Below are positions 52,306-60,042 of a stretch of 64,000 nucleotides of DNA, in pieces; the first letter of the stretch is position 1, and each line of letters begins with the position of its first letter. Location: contig CABJBF010000002.1 of assembly GCA_902363805.1 (NCBI GenBank), positions 558,001 through 622,000 of the forward strand. The letters are read 5' to 3'. The translations under genes were made by a program, and so were the position numbers. Origin of the DNA: Eubacteriaceae bacterium. GTDB lineage: Bacteria > Bacillota > Clostridia > Lachnospirales > Lachnospiraceae. Under the pieces are notes generated by a model. It saw only the letters and a program-made list of their open reading frames with translations. It did no database searches and was not told the DNA's origin.

Positions 52306-53141
52306 TCATATTCTCCAATCTCTTCTATATAAATATATTTTTTAAACAAATCCTTATATTTTGTCACTTTTTCATTTACATTGCTACCATGTGCTGTAGC
52401 AATAACACCAACCCCACTTTGCTTAGCAAAATATAAACCTTCTATATCTTCTTTATTTCCAATCTCATCAACAGCAATTATGTCGGGAGCCATTGCACGT
52501 ATTGCCATGACTATTCCATCTTTTTTCTCAAATGCAGTCATAACATCTGTTCTTATTCCCAAATCATTTGTAGTCATTCCTTTATAACTTGCCGCAATTT
52601 CGCTTCGCTCATCAATTACAGATATATTGAACTTACCTTTATCACTTAAAAGCCTTATAATGTCCCTAAGTAATGTTGTTTTTCCTTTTCCGGGCTCTGA
52701 TATAATTAAAGTATTTTTAAATATGTTATTTTTATATAATTTTTCATATAAATCGTTTGCACATCCAAAAATTTCTTTTGCAGACCTGAAATTTAAATAC
52801 GATACATTATTTATATATTTAATTTCATTATTTTCATAAACTGCTTCACCACAAATTCCAATTCGATGCCCACCCTTTACGGTAATAAATCCTTTTTTTA
52901 TTGAATTTTCATATGCGTATGTAGAGAATTCCGTAATTATGTTAAATATCCGATTCATATCTGTATTTTCAATTTTAATTCCATCGATTACATATTCTTT
53001 TTTTATTGTCCTAACGCAAATCGGTTTATTTACCCTTATTCTAATTTCCAATATTTGCTCTATATCAGGCACTTTATTTTTTATTTCTAAGGCTATTTTT
53101 TGTGGCAAATACTCTAATACATTCTTTCTTTCATTTCCCAT
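52296..53141 (-). CDS. spoIIIAA: Stage III sporulation protein AA (ATPase)
   Basis: SpoIIIAA is the cytoplasmic secretion-type ATPase of the channel, related to GspE. The 281-residue protein has EYLPQKIALEIKNKV, a conserved RIRVNKPICV segment, GGHRIGICGEAVYEN, Walker A ISEPGKGKTTLLRDI, and a Walker B-like region DIIAVDEIGNKEDI. No Shine-Dalgarno is visible before the ATG. A sigma-E-like promoter is so close that the mRNA may be leaderless. Confidence 0.95.
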   Translation of the reverse strand: MGNERKNVLEYLPQKIALEIKNKVPDIEQILEIRIRVNKPICVRTIKKEYVIDGIKIENTDMNRIFNIITEFSTYAYENSIKKGFITVKGGHRIGICGEAVYENNEIKYINNVSYLNFRSAKEIFGCANDLYEKLYKNNIFKNTLIISEPGKGKTTLLRDIIRLLSDKGKFNISVIDERSEIAASYKGMTTNDLGIRTDVMTAFEKKDGIVMAIRAMAPDIIAVDEIGNKEDIEGLYFAKQSGVGVIATAHGSNVNEKVTKYKDLFKKYIYIEEIGEYECI

Positions 53142-53146
53142 ATTGA

Positions 53147-53174
53147 ATTATATGAGGACATGCCACAATTATGC
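53147..53174 (-). promoter_or_regulatory. Sigma-E-like promoter of the spoIIIA operon
   Basis: On the minus strand GCATAAT (53168-53174) and CATATAAT (53147-53154) are 13 bases apart, close to the sigma-E consensus. The expected transcript start coincides with the spoIIIAA ATG. Confidence 0.5.
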
Positions 53175-53311
53175 TATTTACTTTTTTTAATTTGGACTTT
53201 AAAATGGATTTATGTTATATATATAAATTTATTTTTTGCATCTGATTAGTATAATCCTTTATTAGGTTTATTAGGATTACATTTATTACTTGCAATAGAA
53301 TGGAGATTTTT

Positions 53312-54361
53312 ATGAAAAAAAAGTTATTAAAAACATTATGTTTAGCAGCACTTGGAATTTTTGCATGTTCTACTATAACAATGGCTGAGGAAATTTCTAC
53401 TTCTGCAGTTATACCTGAAACATCAACAACGGTTATTTCAACTACAGACGCTACTGTAGCATCTACTACAAATACACCTACAGACGCTACTATAGTTAAG
53501 AAAAAGCCGAAAATTAAATCTACGATAAAAAAGATTTCACTTAACAAAACTGTTTTAAGATTAAACAAAAAGGATTCCCGTAGTCTTAAAGCACTTTATA
53601 CTGACAAGAAAAAAGAAGGCATAATCTGGGTTAGCAAAAATCCATCTATTGCTAAAGTCAACAAAAAAGGCGTTGTTACAGGAAAGAAAAAGGGCACTAC
53701 ATATGTTTACTGTATGTCTAAGTCCAAAAAAGTTAAAGCCAAATGCAAGGTTGTTGTCGGAAATTTTAAATATATGGCTGTAACATTTGATGACGGTCCA
53801 AGTCCATACACAAAAAAATTAGTTGATTCGTTAAAAAAATATAATTACAATTCAACATTTTTTGTTGTTGGTCAGTATGTAACTGCTAAAAAATCTGTTT
53901 TAAAAGAATCTTTTAACAACGGAAATGAAATCGGAAGTCATTCATATGACCATGCTAAATTAACCAGTTTATCAGAATCAGATATTAAATATGAATTCAG
54001 CAAAACTAAATCTGTGGTTAAATCTGCAATTGGAATCTATCCTACACTTATAAGACCTCCATATGGAAGTTTTAATGATACTGTATCAAAACTTGCAGAT
54101 GTTCCTATGATTTACTGGTCTGTAGATACTCTTGACTGGAAAAATAGAAATGTTGATTATGTATATAAAGAAATTATTAAAAGCGCTAACAAAGGAGAAA
54201 TAATTCTTCTTCACGACTCACATCCTACATCTGTAGACGGATTCATTAAAGCGTTGCCTGAATTAAACAAAAAAAGCTATGAACTTGTAACTGTCAGTGA
54301 ACTTTTCAAATTAAACAAAAAGAGCTTAAAACCCGGAACTATGTATTACAATTGCTATTAA
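53312..54361 (+). CDS. Secreted polysaccharide deacetylase with Ig-like (BIG2) domain
   Basis: This is a CE4-family deacetylase, probably acting on cell-wall or exogenous GlcNAc polymers outside the cell. The chosen start has GGAG before it and gives 349 residues. It has a signal peptide (about residues 1-25), a Thr/Ser-rich stalk to about 60, a BIG2-like domain at about 70-145 (ISLNKTVLRL ... IAKVNKKGVVTGKKKGTTYV), then the NodB domain. NodB motifs are TFDDGPSP (motif 1 Asp pair), GSHSYDH (motif 2), RPPYGSF (motif 3), DTLDW (motif 4) and ILLHDS (motif 5), all intact. It is on the plus strand, opposite to spoIIIA. The substrate is not known. Confidence 0.9.
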   Translation: MKKKLLKTLCLAALGIFACSTITMAEEISTSAVIPETSTTVISTTDATVASTTNTPTDATIVKKKPKIKSTIKKISLNKTVLRLNKKDSRSLKALYTDKKKEGIIWVSKNPSIAKVNKKGVVTGKKKGTTYVYCMSKSKKVKAKCKVVVGNFKYMAVTFDDGPSPYTKKLVDSLKKYNYNSTFFVVGQYVTAKKSVLKESFNNGNEIGSHSYDHAKLTSLSESDIKYEFSKTKSVVKSAIGIYPTLIRPPYGSFNDTVSKLADVPMIYWSVDTLDWKNRNVDYVYKEIIKSANKGEIILLHDSHPTSVDGFIKALPELNKKSYELVTVSELFKLNKKSLKPGTMYYNCY

Positions 54362-54449
54362 ATTAAATATTGTATCATTTATCTTTGTTACGTTTTTTTA
54401 ACTAAACAAGTACCTTATAGAGATTGTTTCATATTATACGGTTTGAAAC

Positions 54450-54467
54450 GTGCGCCGCAGGGCGTAC
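54450..54467. other. Small GC-rich hairpin
   Basis: GTGCGCC and GGCGTAC (one G-U pair) around GCAG, in DNA that is otherwise very AT-rich. It lies between the deacetylase gene and the shared terminator. Confidence 0.35.
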
Positions 54468-54475
54468 CATTAAAC

Positions 54476-54510
54476 AAAATGCGTAGTGCTTAATTTACAC
54501 TACGCATTTT
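54476..54510. terminator. Bidirectional terminator between the deacetylase gene and pfkA
   Basis: AAAATGCGTAGTG pairs with CACTACGCATTTT, a 13-bp perfect stem with a T-run on each strand. It serves both converging genes. Confidence 0.9.
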
Positions 54511-54545
54511 TGTAATCAATAAATTTATTTGTCTAATCTGAGAGT

Positions 54546-55520
54546 CTAATCTGATAATAATAAACTTAATTTGTACTGAAATGAATCAATCTGGCTATTC
54601 TGAATATTTAAAGCTTCATTTATTGAATAATCTATAAGCTTATCATCTTTTATAGCAACAATTCTGTTCTTATTGCCATTCACCAATATTTCCACGGCAT
54701 AAGCCCCCATTAATGAACCATACATTCTATCCTTAGCTGATGGTTGTCCACCACGCTGGATATATCCTAATACTGAAACTCTTGATTCAATACCCGTTTT
54801 TTTCTTTATTAAATCAGCAAGTTCATTCGCATCTGTTACGCCTTCAGCAACCACAACTAAATAACTGTTTCTTCCATCTTCATGTCGTCTCTTTATTGCA
54901 TCTGTTACATTATCATAATTGCCATCCCATTTTTCAGGTAAAATAATAGCATCGGCTGATGTTGCCATTCCTGCCCACAAAGCGATATATCCGCGTTTTC
55001 TTCCCATTACTTCTACAACGCTACATCTACCATGCGAAATAGATGAATCGCGGATTTTATCAATTGCTTCTGTCGCAGTATTTGCAGCAGTATCAAATCC
55101 TAACGTATATTCACTACATGAAACATCTCTATCAATTGTTCCTGGAATACAAGAAATGTTTATTCCTTCTTTTTCAAAATCAATTGCACCCCTTAAAGTT
55201 CCATCTCCGCCGATTGCCACAACAGCATCAACATTATTTTTTCTCAAATTATCTGCGGCCTGTTTTCTAAATTTTTCATCTAAAAATCTTTCGCTTCTGC
55301 TTGTGTATAAAATTGTGCCTCCCCGATTGTTTATATTTCTAACATCATCAGGCTCTAATTTTATAGTTTCCCAATCTATAAGTCCTTCGTATCCTCTAAA
55401 AATTCCAACTACTTCTATTCCAAAACGCACCGCACTAAATACAACTGCTCTTATAGCTGAATTCATTCCCGGTGCATCTCCTCCACTTGTTAAAACTGCA
55501 ATTTTTTTAATTTCACTCAT
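54546..55520 (-). CDS. pfkA: ATP-dependent 6-phosphofructokinase
   Basis: Pfk phosphorylates fructose-6-phosphate in glycolysis. The 324-residue protein has GGDAPGMN at the N-terminus, AIGGDGTLRGA (Gly rather than Asp at the ATP/PPi-determining position, so ATP-dependent), catalytic PGTIDRD, VEVMGRKRGYIALWAG and a C-terminal LGYIQRGGQPSAKDR. In most Pfks the catalytic motif is TIDND; here the Asn is Arg, which is unusual. AGGAG precedes the ATG. It is a single-gene unit. Confidence 0.94.
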   Translation of the reverse strand: MSEIKKIAVLTSGGDAPGMNSAIRAVVFSAVRFGIEVVGIFRGYEGLIDWETIKLEPDDVRNINNRGGTILYTSRSERFLDEKFRKQAADNLRKNNVDAVVAIGGDGTLRGAIDFEKEGINISCIPGTIDRDVSCSEYTLGFDTAANTATEAIDKIRDSSISHGRCSVVEVMGRKRGYIALWAGMATSADAIILPEKWDGNYDNVTDAIKRRHEDGRNSYLVVVAEGVTDANELADLIKKKTGIESRVSVLGYIQRGGQPSAKDRMYGSLMGAYAVEILVNGNKNRIVAIKDDKLIDYSINEALNIQNSQIDSFQYKLSLLLSD

Positions 55521-55613
55521 TTTATTTTTCTCCTCTTAATTAACTATATTACGTATACATTCTCTTCATATATTATCCTATTTTTCACTATCTATTATTA
55601 GTGCTAAGCATAA

Positions 55614-55654
55614 AAAAGCTCTTGCATTTTATATCTATTAATGCAAGAGCTTTT
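55614..55654 (-). terminator. Terminator of the zinc-ribbon gene
   Basis: AAAAGCTCTTGCATT and AATGCAAGAGCTTTT, a 15-bp perfect stem with an 11-base loop, ending in T-rich DNA on the minus strand. Confidence 0.88.
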
Positions 55655-55663
55655 ATTTTATAT

Positions 55664-56377
55664 TTATTCTTCATATATACTCTGATATATATTCTCAATA
55701 AGTTCATCTATCAATGCCTCATCAGCATCCTCAAATTCATGCATCAATATGTTTTTTATTACCTCAGCACGGTTGAAAAATAATATTTCTACAGGATCAT
55801 CCTGTGGTACTTCTTTATCAATTATTTCTTTTGTTATGTTTTCTTTTGCAAATTGATTAATTTTATTTATAAGTTTATCCTCAATGTCAGCCTCAATTTT
55901 AACTTTTTTAGCATGCATAAATGATACAATTCCGGCAGCAAGGAATATTATAAACATTCCTCCTAAAACAGAATTAAACAACCATTTAGTCTGACTTGAT
56001 ATTGGAAATTTAATAACATTAATCCATTGAAGAATCATAACAAAAAGTCCAACTCCACCAACTAAAATCAATGTATATGCTGATGAATTTACATCTTCAT
56101 ATTTATCTGATAATTTCTGATATGTCTTTGCAGAACTCATAAATCTGCTTTCTTCATCTTCTTTGTCAACTGATACATTTCCATCCTCTAAAGATTCATA
56201 TGTTTCGCCTAAATTAGCATTCTCTAATTCAGCATTAATTATATTCTCATTATCCATAATTTCTTCATCAGACTCATTAGTTATATCATCTAAGTTGTCT
56301 ACTAAATCGCAACCACATTCGTTGCATTTTTTTATTCCATCTACAAATTCGTATTTACATTTTGGGCAAAATGGCAT
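55664..56377 (-). CDS. Zinc-ribbon membrane protein of unknown function
   Basis: The 237-residue protein begins MPFCPKCKYEFVDGIKKCNE followed by CGCDL, a four-Cys zinc ribbon. An acidic linker follows (about residues 30-75), then two membrane helices near 100-118 and 130-152, and a charged C-terminal helical tail of about 80 residues (DDPVEILFFNRAEVIKNILM, EFEDADEALIDEL). I do not recognise the family. Architecture suggests a cytoplasmic metal-binding sensor or adaptor at the membrane. It is divergent from rlmH across the tandem repeat array. Confidence 0.65.
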   Translation of the reverse strand: MPFCPKCKYEFVDGIKKCNECGCDLVDNLDDITNESDEEIMDNENIINAELENANLGETYESLEDGNVSVDKEDEESRFMSSAKTYQKLSDKYEDVNSSAYTLILVGGVGLFVMILQWINVIKFPISSQTKWLFNSVLGGMFIIFLAAGIVSFMHAKKVKIEADIEDKLINKINQFAKENITKEIIDKEVPQDDPVEILFFNRAEVIKNILMHEFEDADEALIDELIENIYQSIYEE

Positions 56378-56410
56378 TTACATTTCCTCCGTATACCGTA
56401 TAATGATATT

Positions 56411-56679
56411 TACGGATTGTTTTGCACTTAGTGCTCTCACAATCCTAAAACATTTACTTTTATTGTATAATGATATTTACGGATTGTTTCGCACTTCGTG
56501 CTTTCTCAATCCTAAAACATTTACTTTTATTGTATAATGATATTTACGGATTGTTTCGCACTTCGTGCTTTCTCAATCCTAAAAACATTTACTTTTATTG
56601 TATAATGATATTTACGGATTGTTTCGCACTTCGTGCTTTCTCAATCCTAAAAACATTCGGATTTCGCCCTATCGGGCTA
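56411..56679. repeat. Four tandem 67-68 bp repeats with internal hairpins
   Basis: TACGGATTGT starts units at 56411, 56478, 56545 and 56613. Each unit holds a nested palindrome (GGATTG ... GCAC-TTC-GTGC ... CAATCC), then CATTTACTTTTATTG and a TATAAT. Copies 2-4 are nearly identical; copy 1 has several changes. The last unit runs into a different hairpin, GCCC-TATC-GGGC, near 56667-56678. With the following inverted element this fills the 430-base gap before rlmH. Short reading frames across the units do not keep phase. Confidence 0.85.
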
Positions 56680-56691
56680 CTTCCTCATGTT

Positions 56692-56752
56692 TTACGGATA
56701 CCATAAATGTGAGTTTTTTTGTGCAAGCACAAAAAACTCCCGCTTCGGTATC
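56692..56752. repeat. Nested inverted repeat closing the array
   Basis: Outer GGATACC/GGTATCC encloses a strong inner hairpin (GAGTTTTTTTGTGC with GCACAAAAAACTC). The sequence just after it (TATCATTATAC) is the inverse of the array's left end (GTATAATGATA), so the whole block is bounded by inverted repeats. Confidence 0.6.
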
Positions 56753-56807
56753 CTTATATCATTATACTCTATTATTTGTTTTTGAACAAGGTGAAAGGAT
56801 TTTAAAT

Positions 56808-57287
56808 ATGAAAATTACACTCATTACTGTTGGCAAAATTAAAGAAAATTTTTATAGAGATGCAATTGCTGAATATTCTAAACGTCTTTCAAGATATTGC
56901 AAATTAAATATTGTTGAAGTTGCCGATGAAAAGACAATCGAAAACAGTTCCGATACAGAAATTAATTTAATTAAGGAAAAAGAAGCTGAACGAATTTTAA
57001 AGCACGTTCCAGACAACGCATATGTTATTACTTTAGAAATTTTAGGAAAGCAATTGGATTCCGTTGAATTATCTAAAAAGATTAATTCACTGGGAATAAC
57101 CGGTGAAAGTCATATTATTTTTATTATTGGCGGTTCTTTAGGCTTACATGAAAGTGTTTCTAAACGTTCTGATTTTAAATTAAGCTTTTCAAAAATGACT
57201 TTTCCACACCAACTAATGCGTGTAATTTTATTAGAACAAATATATAGAAGTTACAGAATCATAAATAATGAACCTTATCACAAATAA
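56808..57287 (+). CDS. rlmH: 23S rRNA pseudouridine-1915 N3-methyltransferase
   Basis: RlmH is a SPOUT methyltransferase that modifies pseudouridine 1915 in 23S rRNA on the 70S ribosome. The 159-residue protein begins [20 protein letters not shown] and has the knot motifs [40 protein letters not shown] and [15 protein letters not shown], the invariant C-terminus. The start has GTGAAAGGA. A longer frame extends into the repeat array but lacks support. It ends before a strong terminator. Confidence 0.97.
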   Translation: MKITLITVGKIKENFYRDAIAEYSKRLSRYCKLNIVEVADEKTIENSSDTEINLIKEKEAERILKHVPDNAYVITLEILGKQLDSVELSKKINSLGITGESHIIFIIGGSLGLHESVSKRSDFKLSFSKMTFPHQLMRVILLEQIYRSYRIINNEPYHK

Positions 57288-57374
57288 ATCATAAATAAAG
57301 TTTGCGACACTTCATTCTTAACTTCGACATTTGAAAACTAAATTTTATAAAAGCAAATTATTCTACACAAAAAT

Positions 57375-57410
57375 CTAAAAAGCAGTGATTCTTAACTCAC
57401 TGCTTTTTAG
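57375..57410. terminator. Bidirectional terminator between rlmH and the ABC transporter
   Basis: CTAAAAAGCAGTGA pairs perfectly with TCACTGCTTTTTAG (14 bp, 8-base loop). Confidence 0.9.
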
Positions 57411-57474
57411 TATATATATCAAAAATAAATCTTAAAATGCTGTATATAAAACACTTTTACAATTCCATTAATCT

Positions 57475-58227
57475 TTATAACACTTTTGATAAAAAGTCTT
57501 TTAATCTCTGGTTCTTTGGATGTTCAAATATTTCTTCCGGAGTACCTTCTTCAATTATTTTTCCCGCATCCATAAATATAACTCTTGTTGCAACTTCTCT
57601 AGCAAATGCCATTTCATGTGTAACAACAGCCATTGTCATTCCTCTACGTGCCAAATCCTTCATAACACTTAAAACTTCACCTACCATTTCAGGATCAAGT
57701 GCTGATGTAGGTTCATCAAAAAGCATTACTTCCGGATCCATGCACAAAGCTCTTGCAATTGCAATTCTTTGTTTCTGTCCACCTGATAACTGTTTTGGAT
57801 ACGCCTCAGCACGATCAGCTAAATTAACAACTTTAAGAAGTTCCTTTGCCTTAGCCTCGGCTTCTTCTTTGTTTTTAATTTTGAGTTTTGTTGGTGCTAT
57901 AGTCATATTCTTCATTACAGTCATATGAGGGAAAAGATTAAAATGCTGGAATACCATTCCCATTTTCTGTCTGTGTTTATCTATATTAGTTTTCTTCCCT
58001 AAAAGATTTTCACCTTCAAATATAATTTCTCCATCTGTAGGTATCTCTAAAAGGTTTAAACAACGGAGCATTGTACTTTTACCACTACCTGAAGGTCCAA
58101 TAATAACTACAACTTCTCCTTCGTTAATTGTAAGATTAATACCATCTAAAGCTTTGATAACTTCACCTTTGTAGTATTTCTTTACATCTTTCACAACAAT
58201 TAAAGGCTGACTATTATCTTTCATCAT
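57475..58227 (-). CDS. glnQ: Polar amino acid ABC transporter ATPase
   Basis: This is the ATP-hydrolysing subunit of an amino acid importer. The 250-residue protein has Walker [10 protein letters not shown] near residue 45, Q-loop [16 protein letters not shown], signature [15 protein letters not shown] and Walker [15 protein letters not shown], with the [16 protein letters not shown] switch His. It follows the permease with a 14-base overlap. The GlnQ/HisP subgroup is clear. The substrate is probably glutamine, glutamate or another polar amino acid. Confidence 0.93.
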   Translation of the reverse strand: MMKDNSQPLIVVKDVKKYYKGEVIKALDGINLTINEGEVVVIIGPSGSGKSTMLRCLNLLEIPTDGEIIFEGENLLGKKTNIDKHRQKMGMVFQHFNLFPHMTVMKNMTIAPTKLKIKNKEEAEAKAKELLKVVNLADRAEAYPKQLSGGQKQRIAIARALCMDPEVMLFDEPTSALDPEMVGEVLSVMKDLARRGMTMAVVTHEMAFAREVATRVIFMDAGKIIEEGTPEEIFEHPKNQRLKDFLSKVL

Positions 58228-58960
58228 TTCTTAGTCTCCTTTCTAATCTTCCAACTAAATAAGTAAAGAACATTACCATTACCAAATAAATAACAGCAAC
58301 TGTTATAAGTGGCATAAACGCACTATATGTTCTACTACGAATAATATCTCCACCCTTTGTTAAATCCTGGAGAGCAACATAACCTGCAACTGATGTTTCC
58401 TTTAATAAAACAATAAATTCATTTGCAAGGGCAGGTAAAATATTCTTAAATGCCTGTGGAAGAATAATATAAATCATTGTCTGAATGTAATTAAATCCTA
58501 AGCTTCTTCCTGCCTCAAACTGACCTCTGTCAATTGCCATAATACCGCTTCTAATTATCTCAGCAACATATGCACCTGAATTAATTCCAAACGACAAAAT
58601 AGCAATAGGTACTTTATTATTTGATGCTGCAAAAATTACATAATACATAATCATTAACTGAACAACTACCGGTGTTCCTCTGATTACTGTTAAATATATC
58701 TTTGCTACTAAGTTTAAAATCTTTAATACTGCCTTACCGACTTTAGATTTCATACTTTCATAATTTGTATCATAAGTAGAACGGATAATAGCTATTACCG
58801 AACCTAAAACAATACCTAAAATAACTGCAAAGAATGTAACTTCAAGAGTTATTTTCAAACCGTCAGTCAAATATTTCCAACGGTTTTCCTTTATAAAATT
58901 AAGTACAAAATCATCTTTTATGTCAGCCATAGAAAAAGCTTTAATAATAAAATTCTCCAT
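58214..58960 (-). CDS. Polar amino acid ABC transporter permease
   Basis: This is the HisM/GlnP-type membrane subunit. The 248-residue protein has about five helices and the EAA cytoplasmic loop [20 protein letters not shown] at about residues 160-180, which docks to the ATPase. [20 protein letters not shown] is a typical first helix. A single permease suggests a homodimer. It lies between the binding protein and ATPase genes, with repeat element A immediately upstream. Confidence 0.93.
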   Translation of the reverse strand: MENFIIKAFSMADIKDDFVLNFIKENRWKYLTDGLKITLEVTFFAVILGIVLGSVIAIIRSTYDTNYESMKSKVGKAVLKILNLVAKIYLTVIRGTPVVVQLMIMYYVIFAASNNKVPIAILSFGINSGAYVAEIIRSGIMAIDRGQFEAGRSLGFNYIQTMIYIILPQAFKNILPALANEFIVLLKETSVAGYVALQDLTKGGDIIRSRTYSAFMPLITVAVIYLVMVMFFTYLVGRLERRLRNDER

Positions 58961-58985
58961 TGTTTCTCCTATAAAATATGTAATG

Positions 58986-59056
58986 CCCCCGCCCTTCGGT
59001 CAGTGGCTACTCGTCGGAAACCTCTATCTAAAATGAACTTTAGTCATTTTGTTTCC
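58986..59056. repeat. Hairpin repeat element A (between permease and binding protein)
   Basis: The segment shares CCCGCCCTTCGGTC, GTGGCTA, TCGTCGGAAAC and an AAAATGA/TCATTTT hairpin with element B at 59885-59954. Outer GGAAAC/GTTTCC pair around the inner stem. Confidence 0.75.
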
Positions 59057-59066
59057 TTATTACTAA

Positions 59067-59855
59067 TTATTCAGCATTAATATACTTGTCAAGAATTTCC
59101 TGAATCTTTCCTTCATCTTTTAACTCTTTTAATGCATCATTAATTTTATCTGTTAACTTATCATTTCCCTTTTTAATTGCAATCGCATAGTCTTCAGTTA
59201 CATACTCAGTATCAAGAATCTTTAATCCTGAATTTGCAGCTACAAATTCTTTAGCAGGCTGATTATCAATAACTACACAATCAATTTTTCCTGCGATTAA
59301 AGCCTGAACAGCATCTGCACCTTTGTTAAATCTTTCAACTGTTCCTAATTTTTTGCCTTCAATATCATCTGTACAATAAATATCACCTGTTGTTCCACTC
59401 TGTACACCTATAGAATGATTTGCTCCATCAGCAACTAAATCGTCAACTGTAGTAATATCTGAACCTTCTTTTACAATAACAACCTGAACACCTGTTGCGT
59501 AACTGTCCGTAAAGTTAACATTTTTAAGTCTATCTTCTGTTACTGTCATTCCTGCAATACCAACATCTACTTTTCCACTCTGTACTGCTGTAATGATTGA
59601 ATCAAAGTTCATATCTTCAACCTGTAATTTAAGGTCTAATTTGTCAGCAATTGCCTGTGCTATTTCTACATCAATACCTGTAACTTCACCGTCATCTCCA
59701 TAATATTCATATGGTGGGAATTCTGCGTTTGTTCCCATAATTAACTTGTCTTCATTAACTGTTCCATTAGCTGTTTCTGATTTTTTACTTCCACATGCTG
59801 TAAACATTGATACAGCTAAAATTGCTGAAAGTGCTACTACTAATACTTTTTTCAT
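59067..59855 (-). CDS. Polar amino acid ABC transporter substrate-binding lipoprotein
   Basis: The 262-residue lipoprotein has a signal ending in the lipobox MFTACG (Cys near 21). The mature SBP_bac_3 fold shows LIMGTNAEFPPYEYYGDDGE, VTGIDVEIAQAIADKL, VDVGIAGMTVTEDRLKNVNF and SIGVQSGTTGD, all typical of glutamine/histidine-type binding proteins. It is the first and probably most highly expressed gene of the operon. AGGAGG precedes the ATG, and its leader carries element B. Confidence 0.93.
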   Translation of the reverse strand: MKKVLVVALSAILAVSMFTACGSKKSETANGTVNEDKLIMGTNAEFPPYEYYGDDGEVTGIDVEIAQAIADKLDLKLQVEDMNFDSIITAVQSGKVDVGIAGMTVTEDRLKNVNFTDSYATGVQVVIVKEGSDITTVDDLVADGANHSIGVQSGTTGDIYCTDDIEGKKLGTVERFNKGADAVQALIAGKIDCVVIDNQPAKEFVAANSGLKILDTEYVTEDYAIAIKKGNDKLTDKINDALKELKDEGKIQEILDKYINAE

Positions 59856-59884
59856 TTGAATTTCCTCCTAAATAATATGTATTT

Positions 59885-59954
59885 CCCCGCCCTTCGGTCG
59901 GTGGCTATTCGTCGGAAACATTTACATAAAATGAACTTAGTTCATTTTGTTTCC
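59885..59954. repeat. Hairpin repeat element B (in the leader of the transporter operon)
   Basis: This is a near-copy of element A, lying within the 5' leader. On the minus strand AAAATGAAC pairs with GTTCATTTT inside an outer GGAAAC/GTTTCC pair, then a CCACCGACCGAAGGGCGG stretch follows before the ribosome site of the binding-protein gene. Confidence 0.75.
59937..59945 (-). other. Two-codon mini-ORF in the transporter leader
   Basis: Within element B the minus strand reads ATG-AAC-TAA, with a perfect AGGAGG (59953-59958) seven bases upstream. If translated it would load a ribosome on the hairpin. Confidence 0.35.
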
Positions 59955-59975
59955 TCCTATTTTTACAATAGGTTT

Positions 59976-60004
59976 ATTATACTTAAGACAATATAATTTT
60001 GCAA
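59976..60004 (-). promoter_or_regulatory. Sigma-A promoter of the amino acid transporter operon
   Basis: TTGCAA (59999-60004), 17-base spacer and perfect TATAAT (59976-59981) on the minus strand. The leader is about 110 bases. Confidence 0.75.
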
Positions 60005-60042
60005 CTATATTGAACTTATCATATTAATCTGTTGCTAACTGA

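Noticed and set aside
53215..53568. Minus-strand frame overlapping the polysaccharide deacetylase gene start
   Set aside because: It is the shadow of the Thr/Ser-rich stalk and signal peptide; no ribosome site or homology.
56470..56706. Plus-strand frames through the 67-68 bp repeats encoding repeated peptides
   Set aside because: The repeat length is not a multiple of three, so the peptides are by-products of the array.
56378..56760. CRISPR array
   Set aside because: Repeats are 67-68 bp and contiguous, with no unique spacers and no cas genes nearby.
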